From Natrialba magadii ATCC 43099 (GTDB taxonomy: Archaea; Halobacteriota; Halobacteria; Halobacteriales; Natrialbaceae): a stretch of 64,000 nt of DNA. Below are positions 25,711 through 34,960 of the stretch, in pieces. How positions within the stretch are numbered: position 1 is the stretch's first letter; each line of letters begins with the position of its first letter. The position numbers and the translations under genes were made by a program. The notes under the pieces were generated by a model. That model did not search any database. It saw nothing but the letters and a program-made list of their open reading frames with translations, and had not been told where the DNA came from. Where the stretch lies: positions 248,001 to 312,000 of the forward strand of contig NC_013922.1 in assembly GCF_000025625.1 (NCBI RefSeq), given 5' to 3'.

Positions 25711-26877
25711 TCACGCGATTACCTCCTCGACCTTGCCAAGCGTATCAGCGTGCAGTCCGTCTTCCCGATATTCGTTCCAGCGAGTTCGGACCCATTCGCG
25801 GCTGTACGGCACGAATTTTTCGACTTCGCGGTTTGCCATGCCCTCCTCTTTGCATCTGATAACGGTCCAGATCGCCGTCTGTCGGGCTGCCTCTCCCGCT
25901 TCCATTTCCTCGGTTTCGTCGCCGTATCTCGACCACGACCAGTCTGACGCCTCTTTCGTATTGTACCGGAAGTCCGTCGGTGGCACACCTTCGATCTCTC
26001 CCTCAATGTCGGCCAGCTGTGCGTTCCGAATCGAGTCGGCGATGACGGCCTTCTTCTTGCTCACCTTCTTCACGATCGTCCCGACCCGCCAGAGCATCGG
26101 ATGAATCGATCGCTCGCCGTGGGCGATGTAGATGAGCGCGCCGCCGTACTTCCGGATCTTGTAGACCAGCGGAGCCATCTTCTTCCGGGTTTCGTGCCCC
26201 TGCTTGCCGGTCCCGCTGGCCGCGCTCGAGAACTCGTCGCCAATGAACAGTTTGTCTCGTTGGCTGTGCTCGAGCGGGTCGCCGTCCTGCTCGACCCACT
26301 CCATGAGGGTTCCGTAGTCTCCGATCCAGCCGTCCTGTACGTCGCCGTCGTCGTCGACCCAGCGGTCTTTCTCCTCGAGCGACTGGATGTTCGTCCCGAG
26401 TAGCGAGTTCGACTGATGGAGCGCACGCCACCGCTGTGCGAGCAGGCACGCGAAGTCGGTCTTGCCCGCGCCCATCTCGCCCAAGACGACGATGACCGGG
26501 GCCGGGCCGTTGATGAGTTCGTCCACCGTCCCGATCGCTTTCAGTCCGCTCACGTCCGCTCGCTTCGATGTGTCGCCAACGATGTGCTTGATGGTCGGCA
26601 TATCGCCGTTCTCCATGGCTTTTCGGAAGGTTTCAGTACCCTCTACCAGCCGGATTTGGCGATGCTTCTCGAGGTCTTTGCATTGGCCGGGCATCTTGTC
26701 GGGCCGATCGGCATCGGTTGGATCGTAGTGGATCGACCGGATAGACATCGCTCGGGAGATGCTTTCGTCTCGAACGATGCCACCGTGATCGGCTATCTCT
26801 CGGTTCTCTCGCTGGCCGTAGCCTTCCTGGTACTCCCGCGCTTCGCCGGTGACGTGGAGTGCATTGTCGTCAGTCAT
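25711..26877 (-). CDS. VP8-like P-loop ATPase
   Basis: 388 residues. The Walker A motif is VVLGEMGAGKTDFAC (near residue 130-144) and the Walker B candidate is KLFIGDEFSS (near 215). A conserved IYIAHGERSIHPML (near 255) resembles a sensor segment. The C-terminus (about 340-388) is a helix-turn-helix (MANREVEKFVPYSREWVRTRW). In pleolipoviruses this position is taken by VP8, a putative NTPase of unknown exact role, perhaps in genome handling or assembly. The start overlaps the preceding small membrane protein by 8 bases. Confidence 0.75.
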   Translation of the reverse strand: MTDDNALHVTGEAREYQEGYGQRENREIADHGGIVRDESISRAMSIRSIHYDPTDADRPDKMPGQCKDLEKHRQIRLVEGTETFRKAMENGDMPTIKHIVGDTSKRADVSGLKAIGTVDELINGPAPVIVVLGEMGAGKTDFACLLAQRWRALHQSNSLLGTNIQSLEEKDRWVDDDGDVQDGWIGDYGTLMEWVEQDGDPLEHSQRDKLFIGDEFSSAASGTGKQGHETRKKMAPLVYKIRKYGGALIYIAHGERSIHPMLWRVGTIVKKVSKKKAVIADSIRNAQLADIEGEIEGVPPTDFRYNTKEASDWSWSRYGDETEEMEAGEAARQTAIWTVIRCKEEGMANREVEKFVPYSREWVRTRWNEYREDGLHADTLGKVEEVIA

Positions 26878-27190
26878 GTGCTGTCCCTCCGTCTGCTACC
26901 GCTTCCTGAACGTCCTCGTCAGTCGCTCCCTCCGGCTGGTCTCGAAGCCGGGTGTAGCTGTACCACGCCGCTGCTGTCGGGGCCAGAACGGTGATCGCGA
27001 AGAAGACTCTGGGGACCGGCAGATACGCCGCGCGCTCAGTCGTCCCGGTTGCAGTCTCCCGTTCCTCAGTCGGCACGTCCAGTGCCTCGGCCGGGAGTAG
27101 ATGCAGTCCCGCCCATAAGCCCATAACGAGACCGATTGCAAGGGCACACGCGAGTATCGACTTCTCTCGGTCGGTGAGTTCGATCGTCAC
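26870..27190 (-). CDS. small two-helix membrane protein of the structural operon
   Basis: 106 residues with transmembrane segments at about 11-31 and 61-80 and an acidic C-terminus. It sits between the ORF7-like gene and the ATPase, with overlaps on both sides. It may be a minor envelope protein. No family recognised. Confidence 0.65.
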   Translation of the reverse strand: MTIELTDREKSILACALAIGLVMGLWAGLHLLPAEALDVPTEERETATGTTERAAYLPVPRVFFAITVLAPTAAAWYSYTRLRDQPEGATDEDVQEAVADGGTAHD

Positions 27191-27390
27191 TTAGACCACC
27201 TCCATTCGTTCCGCTCGTGTCCGATACACAACGGCGGATTCTCCACTCGTCGGAGTTTGGTGAGCATCGACGCCATGAGTGCTGCCGTGTCTGTTCTCCC
27301 TCGAGCCGCCGTAACTGGCTCGCTGGGAACGAGCTTCTTCGGTGGTTCAACCGTCCGATTCCGTAGCTTCCCGTCGTGGATGTACCTCAT
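27187..27390 (-). CDS. small basic provirus protein
   Basis: A 67-residue basic protein starting MRYIHDGKLRNRTVEPPKKL. The start at 27390 is set by the ATGA overlap with the upstream stop; its own stop overlaps the next gene by 4 bases. No membrane segment. Unknown role in the structural operon. Confidence 0.6.
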   Translation of the reverse strand: MRYIHDGKLRNRTVEPPKKLVPSEPVTAARGRTDTAALMASMLTKLRRVENPPLCIGHERNEWRWSK

Positions 27391-28196
27391 GGGTCGTTTC
27401 CTCCGTCCGCTGCGGCTGGCTGCTGGCCGTTCTGATCGAACGTGATAGGGGCTGGCTCGGTTGGATCGAACTCCTGCTCGTACTCGCCAAGGTCGCTGAT
27501 CTCGTCGCTGCTCCACTCGTTAGCGTCTTTCTCGGCTGCCTCGAACCGGTCTTTCACACTCGTTTTCTGTGTCATCAACCCACGTTCGTCCGCTTCCGCG
27601 TGCGCGTTGATCGTGTCGCGTTCGATCTCGATACCCATTCGACTGATCCGACCGCGCAACTTGTTGTAGGCGATCGCCGTCTCGACGAGCTCACCGTGGA
27701 TGTCCTCGAGCATGGCCTTCACCGTAACCAGTTTCGAGTCCGAAAGCTGCGAGAAGTAGCAGCCGGTGACGATGAGCGTGCCGTCCTCGCCCTGGTCCGG
27801 GTGCCAGTCGAGCTCGCGCACCTCGTACGCGGATTCGTCGTTACAGAGATACGGAGACGGCCCCTCGACCGTCTTTTCATCCCATACGCCGGGTTCGACG
27901 TACAGTTTCCGCCGGACGTCGTCGACTGCGTTGATGTGGTACACTTCGACCATGTTTCGGTTCCGAAGCCAGCGTGCGCCTGTAACGAACAACCCGAGCA
28001 GCGGCGGCCCAAGGAGCAGCATCGCCGCGAAAATTCCTCGAGCGACCGGCGGCATGCCTGGAATCTCCGGCCGAATCCAGATGAGAGCCGCGCCGATCGA
28101 GACGGCGGCACCCGCAACGAGCAGCTGGCCTTCCGCGAGGAGATAGGTGAGCCGGTCCGACCAGCTGCCGAACGTGGCGCTGGTGTCTCCGCTCAT
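27387..28196 (-). CDS. pleolipovirus ORF7-like membrane protein
   Basis: 269 residues. Two adjacent transmembrane helices near the N-terminus (about 22-42 and 52-72) are followed by a cytoplasm-facing alpha/beta domain and a low-complexity acidic tail. Pleolipoviruses carry a conserved membrane protein of this type between the spike module and VP8. Assignment rests on order and topology, not on a motif. ATGA overlaps on both sides. Confidence 0.65.
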   Translation of the reverse strand: MSGDTSATFGSWSDRLTYLLAEGQLLVAGAAVSIGAALIWIRPEIPGMPPVARGIFAAMLLLGPPLLGLFVTGARWLRNRNMVEVYHINAVDDVRRKLYVEPGVWDEKTVEGPSPYLCNDESAYEVRELDWHPDQGEDGTLIVTGCYFSQLSDSKLVTVKAMLEDIHGELVETAIAYNKLRGRISRMGIEIERDTINAHAEADERGLMTQKTSVKDRFEAAEKDANEWSSDEISDLGEYEQEFDPTEPAPITFDQNGQQPAAADGGNDP

Positions 28197-28723
28197 GCTT
28201 CGATCACTCCGCTATCTTCGCTGCGGATCACGTAGGCCGTCCCAAGCCCCGCCAGTCCGGTTGTCATGATGACGCCGGTGAAGAGCCCGGACTCACCGCC
28301 GAACGTCTCAAACGGGTTCTCTTCCTGTGCTTGCATCTCGGTGCCGAGCCTGACGGTCGTTCCCTGGACCGCGACGCCGACCGTCGACGCGCCGTTCACT
28401 TCGCGTACGCTCGTCGCGATCGTGGTCTCGCCGGTGTCGATCTCGAACTCTTCTTGTGGGACTTCGACCGCGCCCTCCTGGTCGACGCCAGCGAGCGCGT
28501 CGGAGACGACGACGGTGAACGACCGGTCGGCGTCGAAGGTGATCGTGGCGGTGCCGTCCTCGAGCTGGTACTCCAGAATCCGAAGGTCGTCGCCGAACTC
28601 AACTTCGTACTCTGGCGTGGTGCTTTCGTTGCCGGGCTCCTCGGCGATCGCGGTGCCGCCCATCAAGCCCACGCCCATCGCGAGCGCCAGGGCTGCGACG
28701 ACGGAAAACGTTAGAATCCGCAT
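28193..28723 (-). CDS. pleolipovirus ORF6-like exported protein
   Basis: 176 residues. A Sec signal peptide (residues 1-26, cleavage likely after TAIA), a beta-rich extracellular middle, and a C-terminal transmembrane helix (about 148-166). It lies 2 bases after the spike gene. Position, topology and size fit ORF6 of pleolipoviruses, whose function is unknown but which always accompanies the spike. Confidence 0.65.
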   Translation of the reverse strand: MRILTFSVVAALALAMGVGLMGGTAIAEEPGNESTTPEYEVEFGDDLRILEYQLEDGTATITFDADRSFTVVVSDALAGVDQEGAVEVPQEEFEIDTGETTIATSVREVNGASTVGVAVQGTTVRLGTEMQAQEENPFETFGGESGLFTGVIMTTGLAGLGTAYVIRSEDSGVIEA

Positions 28724-28725
28724 CG

Positions 28726-31404
28726 TTAGTCACCCAGGATTGGGACAATGTCGGTCACGATACTGACGACGACCATAATCACGCCTGCGATGACCGCGAG
28801 GCCGACGAGAGCTGAACCCCTTCCAAAGTCGCCTATATCGCCAAGTCCGGGAAGACTCACGTCGATGTTGTCGCCTTCCTCTGTCCAGTACTCCTCTATC
28901 TGGTAGTTCTCGGTCTTCTCGACCTGCTCGACGAACTCCTGGCTGTCGTAGCTGTCGTACTCTGGGCGGCCCCAGTTCTCGCCGTCGTAGTCCTCAATCA
29001 CGTTGCCGTCCGAGTCCGTCATCTCATCGATAGTCACAGACCCGTGGTGCATCGGCACTTCCTCGCCTTCGGGAGCGTCATAGATCAGCGGCATATCAAC
29101 CAAGCCGTCGACCGGAGTGTCCGGCAGCAGGGGAACGCCCGCACCGAAGCTGTCGCCAGCGTCGAGTGTGCTCGTCCGGGAGCCGCTATCGAGGTCGAGG
29201 TAGAACGCCTCATCATCGTCCCAGTCGAAGCAAATCACAGCATCAGAGTCCGCTGTTCGAACAGCGTGGCGGGTGCTGCTCGACGGGGAAGCAGTCCACA
29301 ACTCGTCCCCGTCGGACCTGTCAAGGTACCGGACATCGTCGCCTTCGAGAACTAAGACGCCCCCGTCAGTGAGAGTCAGTCGTCGGAAATCCGATGACGA
29401 GTCAACAGACCAGTCCGGGTCAAAATCGTCATCGTCAGACTCCGCGAGGTAGATTTTGTCCCTTGTTCCGACAGCGATGTAGCCATCATAACAGTCGATG
29501 AACATGGGGGAGTTCTCAGTCTCGAAAGTCCACAGTTCGTTACCAGACTCTGGATCAATCGCAGCAACAAGGTCCTCTGTGACATCCCCGAGAACCAGCA
29601 TGTCATCGTAGTAAACCAGTTCTTCAGGAGATCCGTGACTGTACGGAATCGTCTCCAGTTCGTCGCCAGTCTCTATGCTGAGCTTCCGGAGATCGCCATC
29701 CGTGAGTACTACCTCCGTTTCGGAGATTTCAGCAGCCGCATAGGGACGGCTACCAGTGCTGTCAGTCCATAGCTCCTCGCCAGTCCATAAGTCGATTGCG
29801 TAGGTGTTGTCAGTGGACGCATAAGCGCCGAACGAAACGCCAGACCGAAGGCCGACTTCGAAGCCTTCGAGGCTGCCGCCGTGGTTGGGGTCGTACTCCC
29901 AGATAATCTCGTCATTGACCGGGTCGAGCAAGCACATGTAGCCAGAATCGTAGACGACCACATGGGACGTGGTGCCAGCAGCGTACGTCTGGTCAGTCGA
30001 GAGGCCAGAATCGGGCAGTTCGCGAGCTTGGAAGAAGCCTTCCATAGTGCGGTCTTGCACCCAGTCAGACGGGGCGCGGTAGATCTCGTCATCGGCCTCC
30101 CGAGTCTCCTGGGCCGTGTATCCCGAGTATGTGATCGTCATACTGGCGACCTCAGAGAGATCAGCTTGTTCCATGTTGAGTTGCTGGAGCAGGGCCATCC
30201 GAAGCGCGTCACTCGATGCGTCGTCAGTTCCGGCGAGGAAACGGGCATTCCCCTCTGCGCCGCGAATATCAGACGGTTCAATGTTGCCGTCGTCCAGTTC
30301 GGCGTACAGGTCCTCGACGAAATCCTCGGAGTAGTTGCCCGTCACCCGGTCGCTCTGGTCCTCGATCTCCTCCAGGAGCCCAGCAAACTCGGCTCCCCAG
30401 AAGACGGTTTCACTCTCCAGCCCACCGTCTTCAGGATCACCGACCGACATAACGGTGAAGTTCAGGCTCGTTTCCCACGTTTCGCCGTCGTCGGCTTCGA
30501 GTTCGAACGTTTCTTCCTCGGAATCCCACGAGTCGATAATCTCGGCCGACAGCGGTCCGCGGAACTCTCCGTCACCGCTCTCGGTCTGAACGTACAGCTC
30601 CGGCGACTCCATGGTGATCGTGTCGCCGTTGTGCAGTTCGAACTCGGTTTCCACGCGCTCGTTCGTGAGCGTCGCCATCGCTAGTTCCTCGTCGGGATGC
30701 GAGGAATTGTCGACGAAGAACGCAATGAAATCGTCTTCTACGTCGTCGTCTGCCTGAGCAGTGTGTGCCAGGTGTGAGAGTTGGGTGAGTGCCTTGTTCG
30801 TCAGTTCGTAATGGTTCTTCTCGTGCGGTTCCGCGTAGTAGTCCCGAATCCGCGAGAGAGTGTTGCTGTATCCGCTCGTCTGGCTCTCGTTGTCCTCCCA
30901 CGAGTTGGCGATCTCGTTGCGCGCCTCGAGCGACGCGATCGTGCTCATGTCCTCGATGTGATTCCCGAGCGTCGTGAGATGCGCATCGTAGCTCTCCCGT
31001 TCGGAAACTGCCGTCGAGTGCAGAATAGTCTCGTCGGCTTCCGGTTCGGCAATGTCGTCGTCAACCCAGTACGCTTGCCCCGCCGTCGTCATCGCCGTCG
31101 GTGCGTCTCCCTCTGGATCGTAGTGCCAGTCTGGTGTTTCGTGGTCGTCGTCTTCGGTGTCGCCGTCCTCCTCGGCGGCCGCGCCCGTCGCCCCGATCGC
31201 CGAGCCGCCGACCGTTGCTGTCCCAGCTGCACCGAGTCCGCGAAGAACATCGCGACGCGACGCGTCGGCCTCGAGGAACCTCCCGATCGGAAGGCCGTCT
31301 TCGGCGAGTCCGTTTTTGTCGAGGTCGACGTGCTCTAACTCGTGGGCCGTGGGCTGTGGGCTGTCTGTACTCCGGGTTTCGTCGGTGGAAATATCGGTAG
31401 TCAT
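28726..31404 (-). CDS. VP4-like spike protein with a beta-propeller domain
   Basis: 892 residues. A Tat signal is clear (SRRDVLRGLGAAG, Arg50-Arg51, then a hydrophobic stretch to about 76), and a C-terminal transmembrane anchor lies at 865-888, the topology of pleolipovirus VP4 spikes. The N-terminal part (90-460) is helical then beta-rich. Residues about 470-770 hold at least six PQQ/WD40-type repeats, such as AIDLWTGEELW (536-546) and AIDPESGNELWTF (615-627). Known spikes are, from memory, nearer 500-600 residues, so the propeller looks like an insertion. Codon GC is lower in this part. It probably binds the host surface and fuses membranes. I chose the ATG at 31404 because the upstream extension lacks export features. 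Confidence 0.8.
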   Translation of the reverse strand: MTTDISTDETRSTDSPQPTAHELEHVDLDKNGLAEDGLPIGRFLEADASRRDVLRGLGAAGTATVGGSAIGATGAAAEEDGDTEDDDHETPDWHYDPEGDAPTAMTTAGQAYWVDDDIAEPEADETILHSTAVSERESYDAHLTTLGNHIEDMSTIASLEARNEIANSWEDNESQTSGYSNTLSRIRDYYAEPHEKNHYELTNKALTQLSHLAHTAQADDDVEDDFIAFFVDNSSHPDEELAMATLTNERVETEFELHNGDTITMESPELYVQTESGDGEFRGPLSAEIIDSWDSEEETFELEADDGETWETSLNFTVMSVGDPEDGGLESETVFWGAEFAGLLEEIEDQSDRVTGNYSEDFVEDLYAELDDGNIEPSDIRGAEGNARFLAGTDDASSDALRMALLQQLNMEQADLSEVASMTITYSGYTAQETREADDEIYRAPSDWVQDRTMEGFFQARELPDSGLSTDQTYAAGTTSHVVVYDSGYMCLLDPVNDEIIWEYDPNHGGSLEGFEVGLRSGVSFGAYASTDNTYAIDLWTGEELWTDSTGSRPYAAAEISETEVVLTDGDLRKLSIETGDELETIPYSHGSPEELVYYDDMLVLGDVTEDLVAAIDPESGNELWTFETENSPMFIDCYDGYIAVGTRDKIYLAESDDDDFDPDWSVDSSSDFRRLTLTDGGVLVLEGDDVRYLDRSDGDELWTASPSSSTRHAVRTADSDAVICFDWDDDEAFYLDLDSGSRTSTLDAGDSFGAGVPLLPDTPVDGLVDMPLIYDAPEGEEVPMHHGSVTIDEMTDSDGNVIEDYDGENWGRPEYDSYDSQEFVEQVEKTENYQIEEYWTEEGDNIDVSLPGLGDIGDFGRGSALVGLAVIAGVIMVVVSIVTDIVPILGD

Positions 31405-31421
31405 TGGTCTCTGAACCTCGG

Positions 31422-31975
<554 letters not shown>

Positions 31976-32161
31976 ATGGCGCTGAATAAGCTTCGTCAGC
32001 TGGACCAGAATTCGCTCGGCGTTACACTGCCCAAAGACGATCTCCGTATTGATGGTCTGCTTAATGAGAGCGGTGAATTGCGGGGCGAACATTATGTCCA
32101 TATTCGCCATATAGAAGAGGGAGAATGGAAGATAGAACTACTTGACGAGCGATATTCATAG
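31976..32161 (+). CDS. AbrB/SpoVT-like small regulator
   Basis: 61 residues with the swapped-hairpin AbrB pattern: LRQLDQNSLGVTLPKDDLRI followed by HYVHIRHIEEGEWKIELLD. Haloarchaeal AbrB-like proteins with 'SLGVTLPKDDL' are common as transcription regulators or antitoxins. It is divergent from VP3 across a region with inverted repeats, so it is a good candidate for the repressor of the structural operon (inference). Confidence 0.7.
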   Translation: MALNKLRQLDQNSLGVTLPKDDLRIDGLLNESGELRGEHYVHIRHIEEGEWKIELLDERYS

Positions 32162-32402
32162 TGATGTCTGTGTAGACGGATTGCGAACGACACTGTTGAG
32201 GACGTGGCGTGGTACTTGTTCGAGCGAATACGTTGACGTGGTCACGACTCGCGGTGAGATGTGTTGTGCGCGTGGTGAGCTGGCCGACGGCACACACCGC
32301 TCGTGCTGGTTGGTCCGTGGGACGCTCGCGGCGGCCGTCGACGCCCGCGGTCGCTCGGAAGTGATCGTTTCTGGGGCGGCCGTGGTCGACCGGGCCGAAT
32401 AG
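32142..32402 (+). CDS. possible small provirus protein (TTG start)
   Basis: An 86-codon frame that overlaps the AbrB-like gene's end and starts with TTG. The second half (VVTTRGEMCCARGELADGT onward) has haloarchaeal codon use and beta-strand periodicity, the first half does not. It may be a real gene with a later start, or a gene fragment. Confidence 0.3.
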   Translation: MTSDIHSDVCVDGLRTTLLRTWRGTCSSEYVDVVTTRGEMCCARGELADGTHRSCWLVRGTLAAAVDARGRSEVIVSGAAVVDRAE

Positions 32403-32438
32403 AAGAATAAGGACTTCTGTTACCCTAAAAGGGTTCTA

Positions 32439-32969
32439 TCAGTCTTTCTCTTCAACGAAATCTTCGTAGAAGTCGAAGTCTTCGCTCGTGACGGTCGTTT
32501 CTGTGTCGTCACCGTCGATGATTGCGACAGCAGTCACAGTTCCGTTGAAGACAACACCGCCGTCTTCGTAACTATCTGCACCATCTGGGTCATCCTCCTC
32601 TGGGTCGTCACCGACCTCGAAAGTATAACCATCCTCATGATATTCTTGCTCTGAATAATCCAAGGTAATCACGTCACCAGACTGCTCAGCGGTGAGGACG
32701 TCTGCATCTGGTGTGACATCGCTCCGAAGCTCAATTCGGTCAGCATTCCCCATTGAGGTGGCTGACATTTGGACTGTGTAATCCGTTTCGTCTACCTCAA
32801 GGTCGACACCCGCCTGAGCTTCTTCTCCAACTGAACCACCGAGGTCGAGAACGAACGCGGCGATCACGGCTGCCAGAATCACGGTAATCGCAACCATGAG
32901 TATGACGCCTATAACGGGCGATACTGCACGTTCCTCCTCAGATCCGATGAGTGACTTCTTGATGTTCAT
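32439..32969 (-). CDS. type IV pilin (provirus-borne, copy 2)
   Basis: 176 residues. The archaeal type IV pilin N-terminus is clear: a short basic leader with EEERAVSPVIGVILMVAITV, the class III signal site before AVSPVIG and the hydrophobic stem that packs into the filament. The acidic head (60-176) is beta-rich. It starts one base into the stop of the upstream pilin gene and shares a nearly identical N-terminal coding sequence with it, so the pair arose by duplication. PilD-type peptidase and PilB/PilC would have to come from the host. Confidence 0.88.
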   Translation of the reverse strand: MNIKKSLIGSEEERAVSPVIGVILMVAITVILAAVIAAFVLDLGGSVGEEAQAGVDLEVDETDYTVQMSATSMGNADRIELRSDVTPDADVLTAEQSGDVITLDYSEQEYHEDGYTFEVGDDPEEDDPDGADSYEDGGVVFNGTVTAVAIIDGDDTETTVTSEDFDFYEDFVEEKD

Positions 32970-33424
32970 TAGTCGTGTGCTCCTTCAAATTCGAAGTCAG
33001 CAGATGCTACGGTCGTTTCAGTGTCCGAGTCGTCAATAATCGCGACAACCGTTACGGTCCCAACTGCGTCATCGCCGTCTTCTGCAAGCTCATCACCTTC
33101 GATGGTTAGGGTATCTCCTGCACCACTAAACTCATCTCCAGTTCCGAGAGCAGAATCATCATATAAGTCTCCGCGAATTTCGAAGTCGTCAGCATTCCCG
33201 GCCGACGTGACTTGGGCACTGATTGTCTGCGAGTCGTTGTCCACATCCAGATCGACACCGGCCTGAGCCTCTTCGCCGATCGACCCACCAAGGTCAAGCA
33301 CGAACGCTGCGATCACGGCTGCCAGAATCACGGTAATCGCAACCATGAGTATGACGCCTATAACTGGTGATACGGCTCGCTCTTCCTCTGAGCCAACGAG
33401 TTTTGCTGTGTATTTGTCGAACAT
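32969..33424 (-). CDS. type IV pilin (provirus-borne, copy 1)
   Basis: 151 residues with the same leader and stem as the next gene (EEERAVSPVIGVILMVAITV) but a different head domain. The DNA of the stem region (about 33290-33365) is almost identical to 32870-32945 in the second copy, while the heads differ, a pattern of conserved stem and variable head. First gene of a two-pilin unit with its own promoter upstream. Confidence 0.88.
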   Translation of the reverse strand: MFDKYTAKLVGSEEERAVSPVIGVILMVAITVILAAVIAAFVLDLGGSIGEEAQAGVDLDVDNDSQTISAQVTSAGNADDFEIRGDLYDDSALGTGDEFSGAGDTLTIEGDELAEDGDDAVGTVTVVAIIDDSDTETTVASADFEFEGAHD

Positions 33425-33462
33425 TGTTGGTTATCCACACCACACAGCAGAAAGGTTATACG
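33425..33462 (-). promoter_or_regulatory. promoter of the pilin pair
   Basis: Read on the minus strand, TATAACCTTT at 33451-33460 lies about 30 bases before the pilin ATG. This suggests a separately regulated, nearly leaderless transcript rather than read-through from other provirus genes. Confidence 0.4.
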
Positions 33463-33728
33463 CGGTGGCATGGTAGCCAGTCACGTACGGATGGGGGCTC
33501 CACACTGGCCCACCGTGCATCCTTCCTTACTGCGATTCGGTGCTGATTGTTCCACGAAATTACCATACCTTAAACCCCACTGACGCTCAAATTCTAACGG
33601 TTTCAGATCTGATAATCAGTGGGTCGCAGAAACCCTACAGCACCCCCTTGAACCCGCGTCGTATTGCGGTTTCCAAAACAGGCGGGAAAACGACACTCCC
33701 AAAGCCGGTTCCTACGAATGACTCTTTC

Positions 33729-34520
33729 ATGACTGGGACTGCGTTCGTGACCGAGCGTGACCTCGCGCGCACCTACGATGGCGGGGCCTACGAGAACACG
33801 TGGGAAGCCGTCGAGCAGTACCGAGCAGCCACCCGCTATGCGAACACGAACGATGTTGGCTCGGGGGCCACGGCGTCGGCGCTTGATCTCCCGCGGAGTC
33901 GCATCCGAACGTGGGTCGACCAGGGTGGGGAACCCGATGCTGTCCGCGCAATCGACACTGCTCGCGGGTATGGCTGGCTCGAGTGCACGCCTGATGATGA
34001 TATTTTCGCCGGGCTGAACGCGCTGGTTGCGAACGTGTTTTCCGGCGGCTCAATTGCAGACAGCCACTACCGGCCGTCGTTCGCGCTGAATCACCGCGGC
34101 GAAGACTCACACGTGATCGATGCGCTCGAACTGGTCGGCGTCGACTACCAGATTGTCGACGATCGCGACGGCCGTGCCGACGAAGCCCGCCCGACGGAAG
34201 ACGGCACCGTCCTCGGTCGGGTACTCGCCGTCCTTGGCGCACCCGTCGGGCCGAAAGCCGACCAACTCCTCTCGCTGCCGGACTACCTCGTGGTTGGCTC
34301 TGTGGACGTTCGCGAGACGTTCGTCTACGCATACTTGGAGAATCGCGCTGTCCATCACGAGGGCAAAGACACCATGACGATTACCGAAGAACGCAATGAC
34401 TCGTACCTCTCGAGTCTGGCGGTGCTCATTAACGATATCGCGGGCGGTGGCGTCACGCGAAATTCAGAGTCGATCACGATTTCGGCCGACGCAGCTCGAT
34501 CGCTCGGCACAGTTCGGTGA
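33729..34520 (+). CDS. putative regulator with LAGLIDADG-like repeats
   Basis: 263 residues. The first 80 contain a helix-turn-helix ('GATASALDLPRSRIRTWVDQG'-type positions). Two alpha/beta repeats follow, one with LNALVANVFSGGSI and YRPSFAL, the other with VYAYLENRAVHHEGKD, recalling degenerate LAGLIDADG homing-endonuclease modules; LGAPVGPKADQLLSLPDYL lies between them. Acidic catalytic residues at the ends of the core helices are not obvious, so a WhiA-like regulator rather than an active endonuclease is likely. The ATG at 33729 is preferred because the upstream part has poor haloarchaeal coding character. Confidence 0.5.
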   Translation: MTGTAFVTERDLARTYDGGAYENTWEAVEQYRAATRYANTNDVGSGATASALDLPRSRIRTWVDQGGEPDAVRAIDTARGYGWLECTPDDDIFAGLNALVANVFSGGSIADSHYRPSFALNHRGEDSHVIDALELVGVDYQIVDDRDGRADEARPTEDGTVLGRVLAVLGAPVGPKADQLLSLPDYLVVGSVDVRETFVYAYLENRAVHHEGKDTMTITEERNDSYLSSLAVLINDIAGGGVTRNSESITISADAARSLGTVR

Positions 34521-34799
34521 CTACGGTTCCGGCTCGAGTTCGTCTGCCTCGAGTTCCCCGTTCAGATATGCGCGCCCGCGGTCGGTGATCTGATAGAGTC
34601 CACGGTCCTCGTCATAGTACTCTACCAGTCCAGCAGAGTCTAATTTCCGTAGTCGAGTTCGGACGTGTGATATCTTATAATCGATATTAGCCTCAATGAC
34701 TGCGGGTGTCGAGACGATTGAATGGTTCCCCTCGTTTAGAAGGAACTCAAGAATCGCGTCATCAGCTCGAGTCATCCAGTCCACCCGAGGCCGTCGCAT
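34521..34799 (-). CDS. PhiH1-repressor-like winged-helix protein
   Basis: A 92-residue protein beginning MRRPRVDWMTRADDAILEFL, with a MarR-like winged helix (VIEANIDYKISHVRTRLRKL) and a wing ending YQITDRGRAYLNGEL. The 'WMTxxDDxILEFL' start is typical of haloarchaeal PhiH1-repressor-like proteins. Its stop lies directly against the stop of the convergent regulator. The gene reads away from the iteron and hairpin region in front of the integrase, which it may control. Confidence 0.75.
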   Translation of the reverse strand: MRRPRVDWMTRADDAILEFLLNEGNHSIVSTPAVIEANIDYKISHVRTRLRKLDSAGLVEYYDEDRGLYQITDRGRAYLNGELEADELEPEP

Positions 34800-34960
34800 T
34801 CAGTTTGTTCAACTCTTATCTCCATGTTATGTTGATTGGTTTCAAGTTGTAAGTGACTTCTGACGTGTTCCCGAGTGTATTGTACAATACGCTAGAATTA
34901 AGTTCCCTCCGTGTCTGGGTGAGCGCAACGGAAGCCAGACGGACCCGCCGCTACTCGGTC

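Noticed and set aside
25373-26104. 243-codon plus-strand open frame in the provirus
   Set aside because: Antisense to the nuclease-like and ATPase genes, whose motifs and overlaps are convincing.
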